Below, in pieces: positions 9,937 to 19,682 of a DNA stretch of 64,000 bases; within the stretch, counting starts at the first letter, position 1, and the number at the start of each line of letters is the position of its first letter. Location of the stretch: positions 1,190,501 through 1,254,500 of the forward strand of contig CM065176.1 of the NCBI GenBank assembly GCA_033026295.1, given 5' to 3'. The notes below the pieces were generated by a model. It was not told where the DNA came from. It did no database searches and saw nothing but the letters and a program-made list of their open reading frames with translations. Source of the DNA: Channa striata. Its lineage: Eukaryota; Chordata; Actinopteri; Anabantiformes; Channidae. The position numbers and the translations under genes are program-made.

Positions 9937-12900
9937 ATAAGATAAGATAGAACTTTATTAATCCCACAGTGGGGAAATTCTTTGTTCTTCTTTGTGTTTT
10001 TAGCAGCCATAGACAAGGAAAACTAAAATATAAACACATTTACATTGGAAAAATATAACAGATGAATAAATAAGAAATATACAAGTGAAAAAATTGCACA
10101 TTGTGTGTCACTACAGTGACACATTAAATAGTCTTATGGCTGTGGGGAGGAATGAGCGACGGTAGCGCTCCTTCCTGCACTGTGGTTGTAAAAGTCTAGT
10201 GCTGAAGGAGCTGCTCAAAGCCTCCACAGTGTGGTGCAGGGGGTGGGAGGGGTTATCCATGATGGATGTTAGTTTGGCCAACATCCTTCTGTTCGCCACC
10301 TCCTCGATGGAGTCCAATGTGCAGCCCAGGACAGAGCCAGCTCTTTTAACCAGCTTGTTAAGTCTCTTCCTGTCTCTGTCCGTGCTGCTCCCGGCCCAGC
10401 ACACAACACCATAGGGGACTGCTGAGGCCACCACAGTGTCGTAAAATGTCCCTAACAGCTCCCTGCACACACCAAAGGACCTCAGTCTCCTCAGCAGGTG
10501 GAGACGACTCTGGCCCTTTCTGTACAGAGAGTCTGTGTTGTTTGTCCAGTCCAGTTTTTTGTTTAGGTGGACACCCAGGTATTTAAAGGTGTCCACAATT
10601 TCAATGTCTGAGCCCTGGATGCTCACCGGTGTATGTGGTGGAGGATTTCGTCTGAAGTCAAGCATTAACTCCTTTGTCTTACTGGTGTTCAGGAACAAAT
10701 AATTGTTCTCACACCAGTCCACAAAGTCAGAGATGACCCCCCTGTATTTCTGCTCATTCTCACCCAGTACACAGCCAACAATGGCTGTGTTGTCCGAGAA
10801 TTTCTGCAGGTGACAGAGGTGGGTGTTGTACCTGAAGTCTGACGTGTAGAGTGTGAAAAGAAAAGGGGAGAGCACAGTCCCTTGAGGTGCCCCCGTGCTG
10901 CAGACGACCACATCTGACACACAGTCCCGCAGCCTCACGAACTGTGGCCTGTCCGTGAGGTAGTTGACGGTCCAGGAAGCTAGATGTTGGTCGACGCCAA
11001 CTACCTCCAGCTTTCCCCTCAGCAGTGATGGCTGGATGGTGTTGAAAGCACTGGAGAAGTCAAAGAACATGACCCTTACAGTACTCCCATGGGACTCCAG
11101 GTTAGACAGGGCCCGGTGCTACAGGTAGATGATGGCGTCATCCACCCCGATGCCAGGTCGATAGGCAAACTGCAGCGGGTCCAGTGCTGAGCTCACCTGA
11201 GTGCGGAGGTAGCCGAGGATGATCCTCTCCATAGTCTTCATCAGTTTGGAGGTTAAGGCGACAGGTCTGTAGTGGTTCGGCTCCTTGGGATGTGATACTT
11301 TTGGAACTGGAACCAGACAGGAAGTCCGCCACAGCACGGGTACGGGTACCAGTCTAAGGCTCAGGTTGAATAGTGACAGAACAACCTCACAGAGCTGGTC
11401 TGCACACTCCCTGAGGAGCCTGGAGCTGATGTTGTCAGGGCCTGAGGCCTTCCTGGCCTTGGTCTTTCTTAACTCTCTCCTAACCTGGTCAACAGTGAGG
11501 CAGAGGGGGGTGGGCGGTGACTGGTTGTTGGGAGCTCTCTGTGACAGTGGGAGGAGGGGCAGAGTGGTCTGCATGGAGCTGAGGTGTGAAGAGCTGCAGC
11601 TGGGAGGAGACGACTGGACTGGAGTGGTGTGAAGAGGGGGCCATGTGAGTGGGGGCTGGGGACGGGGCAGAATCAAATCTGTTAAAGAACAGATTTAATT
11701 CATTTGCCCAGATCTGGTCACCCGTGGCCTCTCAACCATCCCCACCCTCACCGTGGCCTGAGATGTGTTCCAGTCCTCTCCACACCTCACGGACGATGTT
11801 CTGCTCCAGTTTCTTCCTGTAGCTGTCCTTGCACCTCCATTTTGTATTTTAATTCCCGCTGCACTTTGCCCGGCTCCTCCGTGTCCCCAGAGAGAAAGGC
11901 CCTCGTCTTTTCATTCAGCAGGGCCTTCAGCTCAGGGCTTGTTGTTGGGAAAACACCGTACTGTCTTGGATGGCACAGTGTTTTCCACACAGAAGTTTAT
12001 ATAGTCAGTGATACAGTCTGTGAGACTGTCGATGTCCTCCCCATGTGGACTACGGAGAATGTCCCACTCTGTGATTTTAAAACAGTCCCTCAGCTGTTCA
12101 CTCGCCTCCTCTGTCCAGATCTTCACTGTTTTCACCTGTGGTGACTGTTTTTTCACCACCGTAGTGTAAGCAGGAGACAGGGACACGAGATTGTGGTCGG
12201 AGCGGCCCAAAGGGGGGAGGGGGGTGGAGGTATAAGCATTCTTTGTTTTAACATATAGCAGGTCCAGAGTTTTATTGTCCCTTGTGTGGCAGTTAACGTA
12301 CTGGGTGAAGTTGGGGAGGGTGGCGGAGAGGGAGAGGCAGGCATGATTAAAGTCCCCAAAGATGAGGATCAGGGCCTGTGGGTGCTGGGTCTGCAGCTGG
12401 GACACGGTGCTGTGCACGCGCTCACACGCGGCAGCGGCGTCAGCCGATGGAGGAACGTAAACAGTTACTGCCAACACGTGAGAGAACTCCCGCGGGAGGT
12501 AGTACGGCCGGACGCTCACTGCCACCAGTTCCACGTCTTTGCTGCAGAGTTGTCGTTTAACGGTGATGTGCCCGGGGTTACACCATCTGTTGTTCACTAA
12601 CACCGCCAGTCAGCCTCCCTTCTTCTTACCGCTCTCTGCCGCACTCCGGTCCGCCCGCACCAGTGTGAATCCGTTAACAGAGACCAAAGAGTGCGGTGTG
12701 TCCTGGTTGAGCCACGTCTCGGTGAAGCACAGTAAACTGCTCTCCCTGTACACGCGCTGTAGCTTTATGAGCGCCGCTAGCTCGTCCATCTTGTTGGAGA
12801 GAGAGCAGACGTTTCCCATAATAATAGATGGTTATACGGACTTATATCTGCGTCGTCTCTCCCGGCGCTTCACGCCAGCTCTACAGCCTCGTCTTTTCCT

Positions 12901-13236
12901 CCGTATCTCGGCTGGAATATCCAGCTTTCTCCCATGGAGAAGCTCGACACGGCTAAGAGCTAGCAGCTGGTCCCGCGTGTAAACAATAGAGCCACAGTTC
13001 AAAGGGTCTCCCGAGGCCGACTCAAAAAGTAGGAAAAGGATGATAAAACAAAGTGCAAAAGTCATAAAATTTTTACCCCTGGTTGCACAACTCCACAGGG
13101 GTTTAAAGAAGAAACACAGCAAACATATAGCATAGAAATAAACATAAGAAGACGGTAGGAAAAATACCGAAAAACACAGAGCTGCTGAAATACGCTGCCA
13201 CTCACGCGGCGCCATCTTCATCATCTTATCTTACCT
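9937..13236 (-). mobile_element. Rex1-type LINE, near full length, nested in the L2 element
   Basis: The element runs from aagataagATGATG at its 5' end (about 13236) to a 3' tail ending attaataaagttctatcttat with repeated CTTAT units (about 9937). APE-like endonuclease and RT lie in order on the minus strand. It interrupts the L2 element, so it is younger than that copy. A clear long target duplication is not visible; the flanks share at most a few bases. The 5' end keeps the presumed start of the ORF, which is unusual because most fish LINE copies are strongly 5'-truncated. Confidence 0.85.
10111..13224 (-). pseudogene. Rex1-type pol protein (endonuclease + reverse transcriptase), degraded
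   Basis: Nearly all of the protein lies in one frame. It begins MMKMAPREWQR at 13224, then a hydrophobic stretch, YTRDQLLALSR, a basic region and the endonuclease (MGNVCSLSNKMDELAALIKL, LLCFTETWLNQDTPHSLVSV, FGDFNHACLS, GRSDHNLVSLSP). RT follows: ARKASGPDNISSRLLRECAD, SALDPLQFAYRPGIGVDDAI, MFFDFSSAFNTIQPSLL, STGAPQGTVLSPFLFTLYTS. Breaks are a TAA near 12830, a TGA near 12607, paired frameshifts between about 11935 and 11840, and a TAG near 11120. The RT catalytic box, normally FADD, reads FSDN at 10789-10800, so this copy could not polymerise. The C-terminus ends RRSFLPTAIRLFNVSL. Confidence 0.9.
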
Positions 13237-13240
13237 AGGT

Positions 13241-14663
13241 TTATCTGAGTTTAGAAAAAGGAAATTATACTTCATCCAGTCCCTTATGTCTTTTAGACAT
13301 GCTTGTAGTTTGATTATTTGATTTGTTTCATCAGGTTTCATAGATAGATATAACTGCATGTCATGAATGTTTTCTAATAATGTTGCCAAGGGGAGACATA
13401 TATAGAATAAAGAGTATTGGTCCTAACACAGAGCCTTGTGGAACTCCATAACTAACTTTTGTGTATGTGGAAGATTCATCATTAACGTGAACAAATTGGA
13501 ATCCATCTGATAGATACGATTTAAACCAGTTTAGTGCTGTTCCTTTAATTCCAATAACATGTTCTTGTCTCTGTAATAATATTCTGTGATCAATGGTGTC
13601 AAATGCAGCACTAAGATCTAGCAGAACTAGTATAGAGACAAGTCCATTATCTGAAGCCAGAAGAAGATCGTTGGTGACTTTAATCAGTGCGGTTTCTGTG
13701 CTATGATGAACTCTAAATCCTGACTGAAATTCTTCAAACAAGTCGTTTCTGCGCAGGTGGTCACATAATTGCTTTGCAACTATTTTTTAAGCATTTGAGA
13801 ATTAAAGGGGAGTTTGGATATTGGTCTGTAATTGGACGTAATAAGACACCTTGATCCAGACTAAGTTTTTTAAATAGAGGTTTGATTACAGCTACCTTAT
13901 AAGCCTTTGGTATGTATCCTCTTTGTAAAGTTAGATTAATGATATCTAATACGAACGTGTCTAATAAGGGTAGAGCATCTTTGAGCAGTGTAACTGGAAT
14001 AGGGTCTAGCAGACATGTTGTTGGTTTAGATGCCATAATAGTTGAAGTTAACTCAGCAAGGTCTATGGGCACAAAGCAGTCTAAAAGTGACTGAGGACTT
14101 ACTGATTATTCTAATTCTGTTGTATTTGTGGGGAGGGTCTGGTGAATTTTGTTTCTAATAGCTATCATTGCTGCATAGCGTTGAGGGAATACTAGTCTCA
14201 ACTGAACTATGGCACTTAGTCAGCCTGGCTACAGTGCTGAAAAGAAACCAGGGGTTGTTCTTGTTTTCTTGTATTAGTGATGAATAATATACTGTTCTGG
14301 CTTTACGAAGGCTAATTTGTATAAGCGTAAACTCTTTTTCAAGGCTAAGCGTGATTCTTGTCAATGAGTGGAACGCCACTTCCTTTCTAGTTTTCGTGAC
14401 ACCTGCTTTAAATTGCGGGTTTGCGAGCTATACCATGGAGATCGCCTGTTCAGAATTACTGCCTTCTTTTTTAGAGGGGCAACACTATCAAGTATGGAAC
14501 GTAAAGATGCTGCATAATTATCAGTCAGGTAATCAACTTGTACAGGAGTACAGTTATTGAGGCTACTCTCAGTTATATCGGTACATGTTGAAGTAAATGA
14601 TGAAGGGATCATTTCCCTAAATTTGTTCACAGTAAACGTTTTTCTAGCTGCTGTGTAGTCCAT
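13241..14663 (-). pseudogene. L2-type RT, N-terminal and palm part
   Basis: Frames at 14663-14361 (KTFTVNKFREMIPSSF, LDSVAPLKKKAVILNRRSPW), 14379-14155 (LRKARTVYYSSLIQENKNNP), 14072-13761 (STIMASKPTTCLLDPIPVTL, AVIKPLFKKLSLD) and 13741-13361 (FEEFQSGFRVHHSTETALIK, LDLSAAFDTIDHRIL, VSYGVPQGSVLGPILFILYM) form a colinear linker and RT. Several frameshifts and stops separate them. Where an intact copy has CYADD after LGNIIRKHS, this one has a deletion of about 30 bp near 13350-13365 that removes the catalytic box. Sequence continues to 13241, where the Rex1 insertion begins. Confidence 0.9.
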
Positions 14664-14729
14664 TAAATTAAATTCAAATGTTATTAGAAAATGTTCAGAG
14701 AGAAAAGAATTATGAAGAAATACTGTTGG

Positions 14730-15361
14730 TTAATCAATTTCAATGCCGTATGTAAGGACAAGGTCTAGGGTGTGACTAAAACAATGAGTGGGTTCTTTTA
14801 CATTTTGAGAGAGACCAATTGAATCTAATAATGAAGTAAATGCCGTGTTGAGGGAGTTACTGTCAGCATCTACATGAATGTTAAAATCGCCCACTATGAC
14901 GACTTTATCTGCACTAAGCACTAAGTCGGCCAGAAAATCTGAGAATTCAGTCAAAAATTCAGAATAAGGGACTGAAGGACGGCACACAATAATAAACAGA
15001 AGTGGATTTTGAGATTTCCAAATTGGGTGTGAAAGGCTCAGAGTAAGACTCTCAAATGAGTTATAACTATGTTTAGGTCTAGGGTTTATTGGTAAGCTTG
15101 AGTGGTAGATTGCTGCTACTCCTCCACCTCGGCCTGAACCTCTAGGAACATGATAGGAATATGACTTGGGGGGGTCGACTCATTTAACCCAACATATTCT
15201 TCCTGCTGTAACCAGGTTTCAGTGAGACAAAATAAATCGAATTGATGATCACTTATCAAGTCATTTACTAACAGAGATTTAGATGAGAGAGATCTGATAT
15301 TTAATAATCCACATATAATTGTTTTAGATTTGTTCAGTAACAGGAGCGGTCCTGATTTTTA
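14730..15361 (-). pseudogene. L2-type LINE endonuclease (start of ORF2)
   Basis: Reading down from 15361 the minus strand encodes LIKIRTAPVTEQ, IICGLLNIRSLSSKSLLVND, FDLFCLTETWLQQEEYV, then after a frameshift GSGRGGGVAAIYHSSLPINP and VPYSEFLTEFSDFLADLVLS, VVIVGDFNIHVDADSNSL and CFSHTLDLVLTYGIEID. TETWL, GRGGGVA and GDFNIH are APE-type endonuclease motifs. At least two frameshifts or stops break it. Its normal upstream neighbour should be ORF1, but a displaced RT piece intervenes. Confidence 0.88.
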
Positions 15362-15788
15362 TTAAGTTAATTTTGGCAATGTTCCATAGATGGAAGAAGG
15401 CTGTTCTAGAGATTAGTTTTATGTGTGAGGTAAATGACAAATCCTGGTCAAAAATGACTCCAAGATTCCTTGCAGTACTACTGGGGGCCAGAGTCATGTC
15501 ATCTAAAGTAGCGATATGGTTAGAAAACATGTTTCTTAGACTTTTAGGCCCAAATACAATAACTTCAGTTTTATCTGAGTTTTTAAGAAGAAAATCATAT
15601 GTCATCCAGTCCCTTATGTCTTTAAGACATGCTTGTAGTTTGATTAATTGATTTGTTTCATCAGGTTTCATGGATAGATATAACTGCGTGTCATCAGCGT
15701 AGCACTGAAAATTTACAGAGTGTTTTCAAATAATGTTGCCAAGGGGAGACATATGTAGAGTAAAGAGTATTGGTCCTAACTTTTTTAA
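15362..15788 (-). pseudogene. Displaced L2 RT core segment between ORF1 and ORF2
   Basis: In the same orientation as the host element this 430-bp piece encodes YMSPLATLFENTL, CYADDTQLYLSMKPDETNQL, LQACLKDIRDWMTYDFLLKN, TEVIVFGPKSLRNMFSNHIA and FFHLWNIAKI. It is the palm region with an intact CYADD box. It abuts ORF1 at about 15789 and ORF2 N-terminal sequence (LIKIRTAPVTEQ) at about 15361. It is either a second truncated L2 copy inserted exactly there or an internal duplication made during reverse transcription. Confidence 0.85.
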
Positions 15789-16537
15789 TTTTATTTAATC
15801 ATAAGTTATTATGATTAACTCCTCTTGTGATCATTTTTAGTTTGTAAAATTTTGTTGATCAGGGAACAGACACAGTCTCTATAGGAATGTGGGAGTTGTG
15901 GGGGGGTGACGGCGGTAAGGATACTGCAGAGAGGGTGTAGGACTCGATCTCTGCGTCCTAGGCTCAACTCTGGACTGTCAACCTTTTGGTTATCTAATAA
16001 AATCAGCCATATTTTTTGATCAAAATTAGGATGGATGCCATCTCTCCTAATCAGCCTAGGTTTTCCCCAAAAAATTGTCTATGTAGCCCACATCGTTTGC
16101 TGGACACCACCTAGACAGCCAGCAGTTGAGAAGCCACATGTCCTCACTGATCAGATTTGGCAGGGGTTCAGAGAAAACTACGGAGTCCGACATTGTTTTG
16201 CAAAGTTACACACCCATTCAATATTCGTTTTAGAAAATTGATTAGAAACGTGAACCGGCTGGTGGTGAACCTTGGGCATCTGTTTAGCATTAAATCGCTT
16301 ACGAACCGTCGCCCAGTCGGCCTGGCTTCCGTCGGCACCAGCTACCGGGGTCTGAATAGCTGGATTGTTTGTCATGGTGCGGAGCCGAGTTTCCAATTCA
16401 GAGAGCCTCACCTCCAAAGCTAAAATAACCTTACACTTATTACAAGTACTGTTATCACCAACGGAAGCCAAGGAAAAACTAAACATGTGACTCAGTGAAC
16501 AAGTCAAAGGAGAGAGAGAAGGAGACGGGGAAGACAT
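15789..16537 (-). pseudogene. L2-type LINE ORF1 (coiled coil, possible SGNH-esterase end)
   Basis: The frame from 16537 begins MSSPSPSLSPLTCSLSHMFS and contains CNKCKVILALEVRLSELETR, a CxxC followed by a short coiled coil, as in fish L2 ORF1. It ends at 16178 with a stop. Broken downstream frames contain IRRDGIHPNFD near 16030, resembling the DxxH block of the SGNH/GDSL esterase domain known in ORF1 of some CR1/L2 elements. In LINEs, ORF1 products bind the element RNA. Stops and frameshifts make this one non-functional. The esterase reading is an inference from one motif. Confidence 0.65.
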
Positions 16538-16559
16538 TGCTAGGTGCTAGGCTAACGAA

Positions 16560-17108
16560 GCTAGATCGATTAAGTTTAGTTAGCATTAGCTAGTTTGTTT
16601 AATTATTTCAGGAGAGCAGCTATTTGCATAAACAAATATTATGCCCCAAGTGATAGTGTTATGTACAGAGAAATCACCAATTTAGAAAAGAACAGCTACG
16701 ATTAACTAGTGAACAATCCTTCGGCAGAGACCCGAAACAGTGTGAAGAAACAGGAAGTGACACAATACGCTTACCGCAGGAGGAGTCAGCTTCCAAGGTC
16801 AGACTTCACTGCAAATGGTGCTTCGTTTTGGTCTTGCCTTGTGGACCTGCACGAGACCACTGCCAATCGACAGCCAAGTTTCCAAGTTTGCTTCTATTAT
16901 CTAGCCTTGACAGGGTTCATAGTCTTCTTTTTTTTGGCAATTGCATTATTATTGTACAGTCTACGTACATCAAATTTGAGACCAAACTTATTAGAGGCAT
17001 GCCAGATTCAACTCAGATAAATCTGTTACTGGCTTGCAAATTAAATGCAGAATAAAATTTAAAACCCATTTTTCTTACCTATAAAGCTCCATCTAACACT
17101 GCTGAAAT
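16560..17108. other. L2 5' untranslated region and a small + strand L2 scrap
   Basis: About 16560-16790 is upstream of ORF1 and probably the L2 5' end. At about 17035-17105 on the plus strand, aatttaaaaccca...cttacctataaagctccatc matches the L2 RT C-terminal motif IEFKTLLLTYKAPS in opposite orientation. Nothing else is recognised. Confidence 0.5.
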
Positions 17109-17170
17109 CTAAAACTCCATTTATATGTCGCCAATTTACAACAAGGTCATCTCAAGGTGCTGTTAAGAAT
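17109..17170 (-). mobile_element. L2 LINE 3'-end scrap
   Basis: The phrase atttatatgtcgccaattta and the following acaacaaggtcatctcaagg match the 3' terminus of the L2 family seen at 8750-8800 and 45375-45420. Confidence 0.75.
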
Positions 17171-17208
17171 AAGGGAATACAAGCAATCCACATGTTTGAC
17201 TGACAGGC

Positions 17209-17935
17209 AGGGGCAGTATTAAGCGATCTTAGCACTAGCTTTAAATCAGAAAAGTTTCGGTGAGGTAGTCCTCATGTACCTGAATCTGCACACGCCTTTT
17301 ATGTGTCATGGCTGTTTTCTTTGCAGTAGGCAGTCATCAACCAATACCACAATGGTTGATTTGATCCCCGGCTCTTGCAGCCACATGTCAGTGTCCTTGA
17401 GCAAGACACTGGACCCTCACTAAGTTGCTTTTGGTGAGTGTTGGCCAACTGCAAAGCAGCTCCCTCATCGGTGTGTGAATGGGTAAACCAGCAGCAGCAC
17501 TCCTCTAGGCAACATTACTAGAAAACATTACACAGGTGACACCCAGTTATATCTATCTGGGTTTCATGAATTAATTAAACTACAAGCATGGTTAAAAGAC
17601 AGATTCATCCTCTTCTAACTGAATCATCTACTTTGAAATAAATCTGATGTTTGTAATGCTGGGCCCAAAATAGAATGTAATTAAATTAAAGCAGAATAAA
17701 ATCTTGAAACCCATTTTGTATTGATTTTTTTATCTCACACGTCAGTGATCAGCTATCAAAGCTCTAGAACAGTTCCATCAAACTCTGAAGTCTCTCCTGT
17801 GAGCGCAGTGCACTGACCTGGATAGTGATGGAGAGGACGGGCTGCCCTGGCTGATGCTTGCTGCTAGGTAGGCTGTACAGGAGAGTAGGGCTTTATCCTG
17901 AATAAACTGGTTTGGACATACTGTGCATGGCCTGC
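17209..17935 (+). repeat. Direct duplication, copy 1 (internally shortened)
   Basis: Three blocks (17209-17335, about 17600-17660 and 17715-17935) match, in order and at high identity, blocks at 19683-19800, 20325-20385 and 20702-20942. Shared signposts are cagtattaagcgatcttagc, cttctaactgaatcatctac and gtgatggagaggacgggctg. Between blocks 1 and 2 this copy holds unrelated teleost repeat sequence. The family is unidentified. Confidence 0.85.
17345..17510 (-). repeat. Teleost dispersed short repeat
   Basis: The string gatccccggctcttgcagcc, then gtgtccttgagcaagacact and cagctccctcatcggtgtgt, is the reverse orientation of the repeat at 48428-48610 and 57345-57520. It is a very common fish interspersed repeat without coding capacity, probably a non-autonomous DNA element. 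Confidence 0.65.
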
Positions 17936-17976
17936 TTGTAATGGTTACCGTAACTAGATACTGTAACCAAAGAAAC

Positions 17977-18522
17977 TGTAACTACTGGACCCAAAAGCAG
18001 AAGCTGAGACACGCAGAGTGTGCAACAGGTTTATTTGCACATGAAATACAGTTATAAATTATCACATTACAGATCCTATGACTTAACACACAGATCTGTG
18101 CTCTCTCTCAGAGGTTTAACAATACTAACTCACAACAGTATGAACCTAAAGGCACAGACCTGTGCTCTAACAAAACTCTCAAAAGCTTTAACAATGTTAA
18201 CTCACAAACAGCATAAACAGGACTTTAGTCAAAACCTGAACTGCCAAAACTATCTACAGACTCACGACCAGTATTAAGGGCTGGAGATCAGGAAAGGCTG
18301 AACGAGATCAGGAGATGTGCCAGAACGAACCAGGACACACTAAACCCCAAAACTAAATGCAAGGCCTTAAATACAAACATGCAGGGTTAGTCTTCACTGG
18401 TAACCAGCAGAGGAACAGAGGAATGCTGCAGGGACACACACAAAACAGAGAAATGAATGCCAATATACAAGTTAAGAGCAGTGAACAACTAAACAGGGAC
18501 AAAAAGCACCTAACTTATAACA
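17977..18522 (-). mobile_element. LTR of the chromodomain gypsy element
   Basis: On the minus strand it begins TGTTATAAGTTAGG at 18522, directly after a purine-rich tract (gagggggtcc) that fits a polypurine tract, and ends CCAGTAGTTACA at 17977. AATAAACCTGTTGCAC near the end supplies the polyadenylation signal. It is homologous to the solo LTR at 7728-8265. Because pol lies directly upstream it is the 3' LTR; the matching 5' LTR is not in the window. Confidence 0.8.
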
Positions 18523-19330
18523 GGACCCCCTCTAGGTCGCCCCTGGCGACCCTTGAAGGCTGATCAGGATGCCGGCGATGGAAGTCAGCAATGAGGGAGG
18601 GATCCAAGATGAATCGGGCGGGCACCCAACTGCGCTCTTCAGGTCCATACCCTTTCCAGTCCACCAGGTTCAGACCTTTCCCAGTCTGGAGTATGGAGTA
18701 CTGGATGCACTGCCGGTTGACTGTGTAGACTGGACCTCCATCAATAATGGTCGGGGGAGGCGAGCAGCGAAACACGAAAACATGGAAGACTGGATGGACC
18801 CGCATACTGCCGGGCAACCTTAACTTGACTGCAACCGGGTTAATCACCTTGCAGATCTCGAAATGAAGCGGGAGCTAATTTCTTTGTCTGCACCTTCAGG
18901 GGAAGGTCCTGTGGACAGCCACACCCTGTCACCAACCTTGTAATGGGGAGCTGGGGACCTCTTCAGATTGGCGTAGTGAGCAGCCCTCTGCTGCCCCCTC
19001 AGTAGGTATGACCTTACTTTGAGCCAGGTGGAGCGGCAGCGTTTGATGAAGGCACCTACAGAAGGGACTGCTGCTTGAGCCTGCTGGGCAGGAAATAGAG
19101 GTGGCTGGTAGCCATAGGCTGCCTGGAATGGACAGCAACCTAGGGCAGATGAAGGCAGTGAATTGTGAGCGTACTCCACCCAGGGCAACTGCTGGGCCCA
19201 GGTAGATGGGTTACTACTACACATGCATCTCAACATACTTTCAATCTCCTGGTTCAGTCTTTCTGTTTGGCCCTCTGGGGATGGAACCCGGACGACAGAC
19301 TTAGGTGTCCCCAAGGCCTTGCAGAACTCG
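18515..19330 (-). pseudogene. Gypsy (chromovirus) pol C-terminus: integrase end plus chromodomain
   Basis: The frame from 19314 reads VPSPEGQTERLNQEIESMLR, WAQQLPWVEYAHNSLPSSAL and YKVGDRVWLSTGP, the last part of a Ty3/gypsy integrase catalytic core with its TERLNQ block, followed by the C-terminal domain. A frameshift near 18845 leads to INPVAVKLRLPGSMRVHPVF, then LNLVDWKGYGPEERSWVPAR, FILDPSLIADFH, a chromodomain that directs integration to marked chromatin in chromoviruses. It stops just before the polypurine tract and LTR. The 5' part is lost near 19375, where an L2 tail starts. Confidence 0.9.
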
Positions 19331-19374
19331 GTCCAAAAAGCTTGAACTGAGGTCCCGTCCGATATTCCAGTTCA

Positions 19375-19545
19375 ATTGCAATTTTAATTCAATTCAACTT
19401 TATTTAGAAACGATCAACTACCAATTTACAACAATGGTCATCTCAAGGCAAACTTTATATAAACTAAAGTCAAGACTATACAAACATTTAGAGAAAACCC
19501 AACAAATGCCCCTTGAGCAGCTAGCAGGCACCTAAGCACCTGTGG
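19375..19545 (-). mobile_element. L2 LINE 3'-end copy, 5'-truncated
   Basis: Starts with ttttaattcaattcaacttt and continues with caatttacaac, ggtcatctcaaggca and aaagtcaagactatacaaac, in the same order as the L2 3' region at 8740-8850. About 170 bp remain. Confidence 0.85.
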
Positions 19546-19682
19546 TCGGAGAGGGGCAGGAACAAACAAACGCCCCTGAGGGCAACCAGTGGCAACAACA
19601 CCCCATTTTAGGAGCATCTGTAGTGCAAGTTGTCAAGTATCAACACTATGTGTTGGCAATATACAATCCCCTGTATTTCCTC

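Larger units (their letters stand above)
8738..16790 (-). mobile_element. L2/Maui-type LINE, split by a Rex1-type LINE
   Basis: The element reads on the minus strand from a 5' region near 16790 through ORF1 (16537-15790), endonuclease, RT and a 3' end at 8738 (tcaattgaactttatttata, the family's usual 3' terminus, seen again at 19385 and 45360). It is interrupted at 9937-13236 by a Rex1-type LINE: the left flank ends aacttcag and the right flank resumes tttatctgag, and these strings are contiguous at 15560-15580 in another copy of the same region. Many frameshifts and stops make it inactive. It is unusual in carrying a second copy of part of its RT between ORF1 and ORF2. Confidence 0.88.

Noticed and set aside
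11285..12600. Plus-strand open frames of 100-147 codons
   Set aside because: Antisense shadows of the Rex1-type pol protein.
17345..17510. tRNA-derived SINE (the gatccccggctc string resembles a B box)
   Set aside because: No A box or tRNA-like fold upstream, and the family matches a non-coding teleost repeat seen elsewhere in the window.
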